Shown here: positions 1-7,000 of the stretch, one piece after another
How positions within the stretch are numbered: position 1 is the stretch's first letter
Layout: each line of letters begins with the position of its first letter
Source: Candidatus Omnitrophota bacterium
Lineage (GTDB): Bacteria; Omnitrophota; Gorgyraeia; 2-02-FULL-51-18; JAGOUK01
DNA length: 7,802 nucleotides
Direction of reading: 5' to 3'
NCBI GenBank assembly: GCA_020058965.1
Contig: JAGVCY010000001.1
Span: forward strand, 1-7,802
Notes under the pieces: model-generated
What the model was told of the DNA's origin: nothing
Database searches by the model: none
What the model saw: the letters and a program-made list of their open reading frames with translations, nothing else
Translations under genes and position numbers: made by a program

Positions 1-2
1 AG

Positions 3-1040
3 GCGCTCTATCATGAAGCGCTGCTGGATTACAAATCCGCCGCCGACCAGCGCACCCATGCCCTTGGTTACCTCGACCGCATTGAGCGATCCGCGCAGAC
101 GCTCAAGGAAGACATTTACAGTGATAAGCTGCGTGCTTTTGATGCCGTGCACGAACGCTATTTGGCGGGCGGAATCACCCTTACCGAGTATTTTGATGTG
201 CTGTACCGCGAAGCCAAACGGACCGGAGTGTACCTGCGCAGCTTTAAGGCGCTGGAATTTTTGGACAAGCTGACAAAAACTGAAAAAAGCATCAATTTTG
301 AACAAGCCCGCGCCGAACAGACCCGCGCCCTCGCGTCCCTGACCGCCGCCGACCGCAAAGAACTCCAGGATCTCGCCAATGTCCGGCAAGCACCCGGCAA
401 ACTCACGACCGAATCTAAGAGTTCCGACCGCGCCTTCTTCCTGCTTTTGGAAGAAAAACTGTCATCGCAAGCGCAGCCAAGCGATCTCGTAAAACACCTC
501 CCCCAACTGCAAAAATATTTTTCCTACCTCAAGGAATCCCAGGAGCTCTCCGCTCCGGAGGTTCTGTCAGAGCTCGCGCAGCTTGAGCGCGAAGTGTTCG
601 TCCGCCTGGCCTCGTCACAGGACGAAATGCTCCTCGTGGCCTTCGCCCGTAATCTCAAAGCCCTCAAAAATCTGATCGCCCTCAAAATCACGCCGGAAGA
701 ATACGACGCCTCCAAACGCGAAGCGGCTTTTTTTGATATCCGAGTGATTTCCGGTTTTGTGAACCGCAAGATCATGGACCTCGACCGTCACTACGACCTG
801 ACTTCCGCGCTGGATCAGGACTACGCCGCCGCCGAAAAAACCGCCCGCGCGTTCTACGACCTGACTTACCGCCGCGATCGCGCGTTCGTTGATCGTATGA
901 TCCAGCGCCTCGATGAGACCAACCAAACTCGCGCGGTTCTCGTGATCGGGGGCTTTCACGCGGCGAACCTCAAAGCGATGTTCAAGCGCGAAGGAATTTC
1001 GTACATTTCAGTCCTTCCCCAGGTTTTGCACGAAACCGAT
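3..1040 (+). other. Domain: helical region ending in a TraB/Tiki/ChaN-like C-terminal signature (residues 1-345)
   Basis: Residues 1 to about 285 are charged, mostly helical sequence rich in Glu, Lys and Leu. They lead into RRDR (290-293, base 870), an alternating hydrophobic strand ending in GGFH (316-319, base 948), a helix, and GISYISVLP (331-339). The order of an Arg-rich helix, then a strand with Gly-Gly-x-His, then G-I-S-Y and a strand ending in Pro is what I know from the C-terminal half of TraB/PrgY/Tiki/ChaN-like domains, where the His is part of the putative metal or active site. The N-terminal half with the partner motif would lie upstream of the window. Family assignment rests on motif order only. 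Codons here are strongly C-ending (CTC for Leu), unlike the rest of the frame. Confidence 0.5.
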
Positions 1041-4000
1041 ACACCCAAATACGAAAAACTCCTTTTTGCAGGACTTAAGAACCGCGACATCGCGAACACC
1101 GCGGTCGTGAAGCAGGCGCAGGGCAAGTCGGCAACGGTCGAAACGATGATGACCGAAACAATCGCGCCCGCGCGGTTGGCGTCCGAACTTACATCCGCCG
1201 CAAAAGAAATGCCATGGCAACCCACACAGATCACCGCCGCGCGGGTGGCGGCGGCGAGCATCAATGGGTCGGCGGTTGTGCCGAAAACAGCCGTTGCTGC
1301 GCGATTGGCGACCGAACAGCGGCCTGCCTATGCGCACGCGCTGTATGAGGGGATTGGAGAAACCAACAATGATTGGGCGCTTCGGGAATATTTAATGGAG
1401 CAATTTCTGCGCGCGGATCAGACCAACTTGGCTTTGCCGGCAATTTTGCAGTTGACCACTAGGCTCGGACTTACGCCCGAGCACACTCAACGCCTCTTAG
1501 ACAGTCTGGTCAGAGTTCGCATTTTGAAGACGATCAATCAAACTGACTACTCACTGGATGTCCCCAAAGAAGTGGCAGCCGTCAAATTCAACGACATTTA
1601 CTTTATCAAAGACCAGTTTGCGGAAGCGCTGAACATGCTTCAGAAGGATCGTGCCGGCGCGATTGCAAAACTGCGGACATTGATGCAGACCTATGACCGA
1701 GTCACGTCGATGTGGTATCAGGCGCCTATCGAGGCGCGGTGGCCGGTTATCAAGGCGATCGAACTTTTGGAAGGTGCCCAGCAGGATGCGTTGATCGAGA
1801 TTTTGGAATCCGATCTAAAGGATCTTACCGACTCCAGCGCATTGAGCGATTCGCTGCGACTCGAGAGCAATCGCCCCGACACATCGATTGACGACTGGCT
1901 GTTTAAGCATGCTTCAAATTTGCAAGGGCGCAATATCTATGGAGTTTCACCAGAGATCCATTTAGTCGCCGGCGGTCTAGGTCGGGTTATGCAATACCAC
2001 CTGGCCGCCATGAGGCAGTTGGCGAAGCCAGCAGGTGTGCTAGCTCATGGGATCGAAGTTAAATACGAATCCGTGCGTATTCGTAACCCGCAGGACGGAA
2101 CATTTGAAGATCGGCCGCTGGATTACACCCATCCGTCCATGCCGTTGCCGTTGCAAAACATGGAATTGGTTGCTCGGGTACCGTTGCATTTGAGCGGCAA
2201 CCGAACTCTGTGGACTCGCATTTATCGAGCGGTTAACCCCGATGGGGTGGCGACGTTCCTGCTCGAAGACGAGGGCATTCTTTCCTACGACGAAACGGGT
2301 GCGAAGCGGATCAAGCGCTTCACAAAGCTTCTTTACAAGTACGGCGAAGAATACCAGGGGGTCAATGCGGATGGCAGCCGTTGGGTGGCAGCCAGCTATG
2401 ATGATTTTGCCGAATTTTTGAGCCGAGCATCACTAATTACGATAGCGCTTCAAGAGCAGGAGAAGTGGAAAAGAGAGGGCGGGAGCTACAAGGGCGCCGT
2501 CATTCATGCGAATGACAGCCAATGCAGTTATTTGCCCGCATTCTTTAGGTCCGGGGAACTCAAAGCAGCCAAAACGGCAGACGGCACTCATCTTTTCACC
2601 GCGGCATTTTTAAAGGCATTTAAGAAAAAGACCCTAATCGTCGCCAGCACCCACACCTACGGTAACCGGGTTCGTCGAGACCGTCAGTCGGGTATTATTT
2701 CAAGAATTGCCGGAGCCTTCCATAAATTTTTTCAGGTGCTTTTTGATGATGATCTGGCCTCCGGTATGCTGCGCTTGGCGGAACGGGCGTTTGGAGTGAG
2801 CTTGGTTCATGTAACCGAGGTGGCCCCAATTGATCGTGGAGTGTACCTTTCGGCCATAACGAACGGTGATGATCTAGAAAAGTCAGCCCGAGTCTTTAAT
2901 CAGAATTTACTCAAATCCAATCCAGACATTAAGGATCCGATTCGTCCTACCGCCGAAGAGATCAGGCGTGCCAAGATTTACTCGAAGTGCTTATGGGTCA
3001 TAGATTTTGATGATCCGTCCGATGCGGTTAGCCGCCAGGCTCTCCAAATAATCAGGGAGCTAAACCCGACCATCGATATTACCAGCATGGACCAAATTGC
3101 AGATAAAAGAACTCGCGCCGCTGTGACCAAGCTCCAAAAACTAAACCCGGACATCAGACGCGTGGATCCTCGTAAATTCACCTTTGGGTTCATTGGCCGG
3201 TTTGTGACGGAAAAAAACGGTCGGTCTGACGGTCCCTTTACGGACGATAATTTGTACGACCTATCGGAAAGTCCGATCCAAACGATTGTTGCCGGCAATG
3301 TCCAAAGCAATTCAGATCCTGACTTTGACGCGCTCAAGCGGACGGCGCAAGCGATTAATGCCAAAAAGGGAAAAGGTCTTGTCCTTCCGATTGACGGATG
3401 GGGTCAGGATGAGCAGGCAGTTCTGTTGGCCGGCTTTGATGCGCAGGTTCAGCCATCCACCCGCAAAAAACTTGACGATAACGGAAGAAGCCTCGGCAGT
3501 GAGGCGGCTGGATATACAGAATCCCACGCCGGGGCTAATGGCGCTCTGCAGATCGCGCCGGCAGGTTTGGAAGGGATATTGGGAACCCAAGGGAAAGTAT
3601 CGTCTATCGGTGACCTGAATAGCGGTCGACCCGGCAATACCTTCGTTCCGTCCGAAAGCACCGCAAGCGGATATGCTGCCCTTATCAAAGAGCTAGCCAG
3701 GTACTACGAGACGAATCCAAACGGTTTTGCAGAACACCAAGCAGTCGCCAAGCGATTGAGCCGCGCCTTAAACGCGCTTCGTACTTCTGCCGAATATTTC
3801 CGCCAATATTCATTGGATTTGGGCAGAGCTGACAATCCGGTGAGTGTTTTGACCCAAGCGCTTCGTGGTAACCACGAAGCGGCGATGTTGCTGCGCAATC
3901 AATGGCTCAGAAATCGGTTGGCGGAGAGTTTGGAGGCGGACTCGCTGCATATCCCAGTCGGCAGGACCACAAACCCCGAAGACAGAACCTTGGATGTTCG

Positions 4001-7000
4001 GGCTTTTTGGGCCGAATTGGATCCAGAACGCTCACCCGGAAAGAAGTACCTTGTTTTGGTGGATCTTGGAATGCGCCGCGGAGAAGGAGATGTCAATGAA
4101 ACGCGAGGGGTGATCGATGCCACCTCCGCCGAGTGGGTTGAAGTTCTTCGGGAGCTGTCTGTAGGGGATTCCGTTTCCTCCGCAATCGATGTCGCGGATG
4201 TGTTGGGATCCATTGCTTCGGGGCGTTCGGTAGTTCACAGACAATATTCATTAAGACCTGACGCGCCGGACAGCATCGCCAAAGGTCTTCCGTTTTGGAT
4301 CAATGATTACAGCGGCAACAACGCAGGTGTCCAAATCTTTGAACTGAAAAAGGTCGAGCTAAGTGCGGCCGGAGCCAGGTTGGCGGATGCGGGGTCTTTG
4401 CGGGGGGTGACTGATGGCATGTCGAAGTACCAGCTTGATGGCGAAGTGTTTACCGGTCAGTTGAATGAGGAAATCAGTCGTCTGCTCACTCGCCCCGAAA
4501 TCCAATCAGCGGTCCTCATGGATCATCCCGACATCGTTGTGGTTAAGGGAGATTCCGAATCGCATGTCGACCCGATGGTGACTCGGACCAGACCTTCGGC
4601 CGATCGAGTGGAGTTGGATGAACAGATCTTGATACGGTTGAGAAAAATGTATACGAGTCTCGAAGATGATGATCAGAAAAATTTGTTCATTCAATTTGTC
4701 GCTTCGGGATTGGTGAACGCGATCTTGCATGCGGGACGGCCCACGGAGCGCAAGGCAGGAGAGGTGGATCTGAAAGTGGAAGAACCTATTTCAAATCTGG
4801 TCAACCAGTTTGGTTACGCCGAGTTGACAATGCTCGCCTACCTTTTCAATGCCGTTTCGGAAGAGGTTCTTACGCCCGTTCAGCGTGACGAGATGGTAAT
4901 TTCCATCATAAAAAAGGCAGGATCGGAGCGCTTGAGCTATCACTTCGCTCACCCAGTTCTGGATGCCGATACTCGCGAGTACCAATCCTACCACCAGTCC
5001 ATTATTTCTGCAGTCGAAAGTAAGGTTGACGAAGATCCCACCGCGATGTCGATCGCGCTCTATCACATTGGACAGATCGTTCAGCCCGTATTGGCGAGTA
5101 ATAATCACAATTATCGAAACAACTCAGATTATCGCTGGGCGTTGGACTTTTTAAGTCGTCACCGCGCTCACTTGCCGCTTGGGAAGAATCCCCATCACAC
5201 TATTCTCGAGCTTTATATCCAGGCATTGCTTTTCAAAGCAGCCGATCGAGAGGTGTTCAAGAAAAACTCCGACATGGGCATGAATGGACCTGCGCTGAGC
5301 TTAAGTGCGGCTCTGGAGCGTTTAGAGCAGATAAATGCATTTAAAGCCGGGACGGCGGACCAACCAAATGATTCAGTTAAGTATCCGGATGATACCGATC
5401 ACACCACCGTTGCGGTGCAGCGCGAACAAGCGATTCAAAATATTAAAGACGCATTCGGTCCATCTGACCTCCTGGATGATTACTTGAGACATAATCAGGA
5501 TAAGCTGATCGATATGGGTGATGGCTTGACGCGTGTGCCAAGAAGCTTTTTGGATGGGCTGGGCATATTTACCATACCCCACATCGCTGCTGTTTTTCCG
5601 AACGGGGGACTCGGAACTCGCGCTACGCAGGTCGGCCACGAGGCTAATGGCATTGTTAGTGCCGATTCTGACCCGCGTATACCAAATCTTCAACCCGCGG
5701 CCAAAAGCGCCATGCACTTATCGATAACCGGTGCCGATCCAGGAATGACTCTCTTGCGCCAGCGCATAGAGATAGTTGCCGGCTACAACCAGCAGTCACG
5801 GAAAGCGGGGGTCCTTGGGGAGACCGATCGCGCTCACAATGCTTACATCATCCTGGATAACAGCCACTTCACCGATGCCGACACCCAAATCGGATTGAGT
5901 AAGTTGGGTTATATAACTCGGTCGGTGAATAAAATTAGTGCCCAAGAAGCGGATCGGCTGGGATTGACATCTGCCATTCGGGCCAATTTTAAAGATTTGC
6001 AAGTTTCAACACATGACGACATAGACGCTCCTCTGATTTTGACTGTTTCCACACATCAGATCTCAATGTTTGCGCCTCAAAGCGGTGCGATGGCGCAAGA
6101 TCCTAATGAACAGTGGTCCTTCGCACATGCGTGGGTCTTGCATGCGGCAGCTGTTCATCGCGCGATGGGCCGTAGGTTTATGGTTGGCAGCAATATAGAC
6201 AACCTTCCCGGAACCATTCATCCGCAAATGATCGCGCTTACAGCGCTGATGGGCAGTGCGGTCACGACGCAACTCCTGCCAACGCCCAAAGATCAAAAAG
6301 GCGCCGGAGTTTCCAAGAACATTCAATACCCAACATCTATCTCAAAGGCGGCCGAACGAGTCGAGTTGGCTCTTGGCAAAATGCCGTTTGTGGAGGCGCT
6401 GGCGACAAACCCCAAGTTATTTGAAGAGGCCGCATTCCAAACCATCGAAGAGGAGCTTGCGAGCGCCGTACGGCCTATGTTTGTCGGCAGCGAAGAAGAG
6501 ATCAAGAAAGCAAAAGATAAAGCCGTCAAAGATCTGGCGGCCAAACTGAACCGAGAATACATGCCGTACTTCAATTCCGCGAATTATGTCATTGGACCGA
6601 AATATTTTGAATACCTTCAGACTTTATCGGACATGACTTTTGACGACTTGATGACTGAAGGCGCGTCCGAAGACGCTAGATCCGAGGTGCTTTTGGGGTT
6701 AGCCAGGAAGCATCTGGCGGTGTTTTTGCAATTTGAAGGGCATAAGAGTCTTCTTATGGGGGAGAGCTATAAGGGTTTGTTGCAACCAAGTTTCTTGCAG
6801 GGGACGGCAATGACAGCGGGCGATCACGATCTGAAACATGTAACTTTTGCCGGAGACGACCAGCCGGGCGATAGTCCACACCCCGATGGCGTGTTTCGTC
6901 CAATCAAGACCGAGAACGAAGCCAACATTCTATTGCGTGAGGCCTTTGTTCGAGATGTTTTATTAAAAATTCCAGGCGTCACCCAAACTTCTAAAATCAT

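Noticed and set aside
13..273. A + strand frame of 86 codons starting with ATG near the left edge
   Set aside because: It is a +1 shadow of the TraB-like module. Its composition, rich in Cys, Trp and Pro, is typical of a wrong frame.
615..959. A 114-codon open frame on the minus strand
   Set aside because: It lies fully antisense to the giant frame, where C-ending codons such as CTC keep the opposite strand free of stops. Its translation shows no recognisable domain.
2978..3364. A 128-codon minus-strand open frame, the longest complete alternative frame
   Set aside because: It covers the FIGRF region of the glycosyltransferase, which is clearly coding on the + strand. No start signal or homology is apparent.
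603..3923. Further R-L-A tripeptides at bases 603, 2772 and 3915
   Set aside because: These sit inside predicted amphipathic helices without the preceding Gly/Ala-Ala, so they were not counted as boundary motifs.
1932..3990. Assignment of the GT-B domain to glycogen phosphorylase (GT35)
   Set aside because: The N-terminal VSPE and GGLG, the HANDS segment and the EAAGYTE placement fit GT5 better. No pyridoxal-phosphate lysine context was seen.
3286..4113. Several + strand short frames with ATG starts in this interval
   Set aside because: They overlap the end of the GT5-like domain out of frame and contain no family motif. The in-frame protein continues without interruption.
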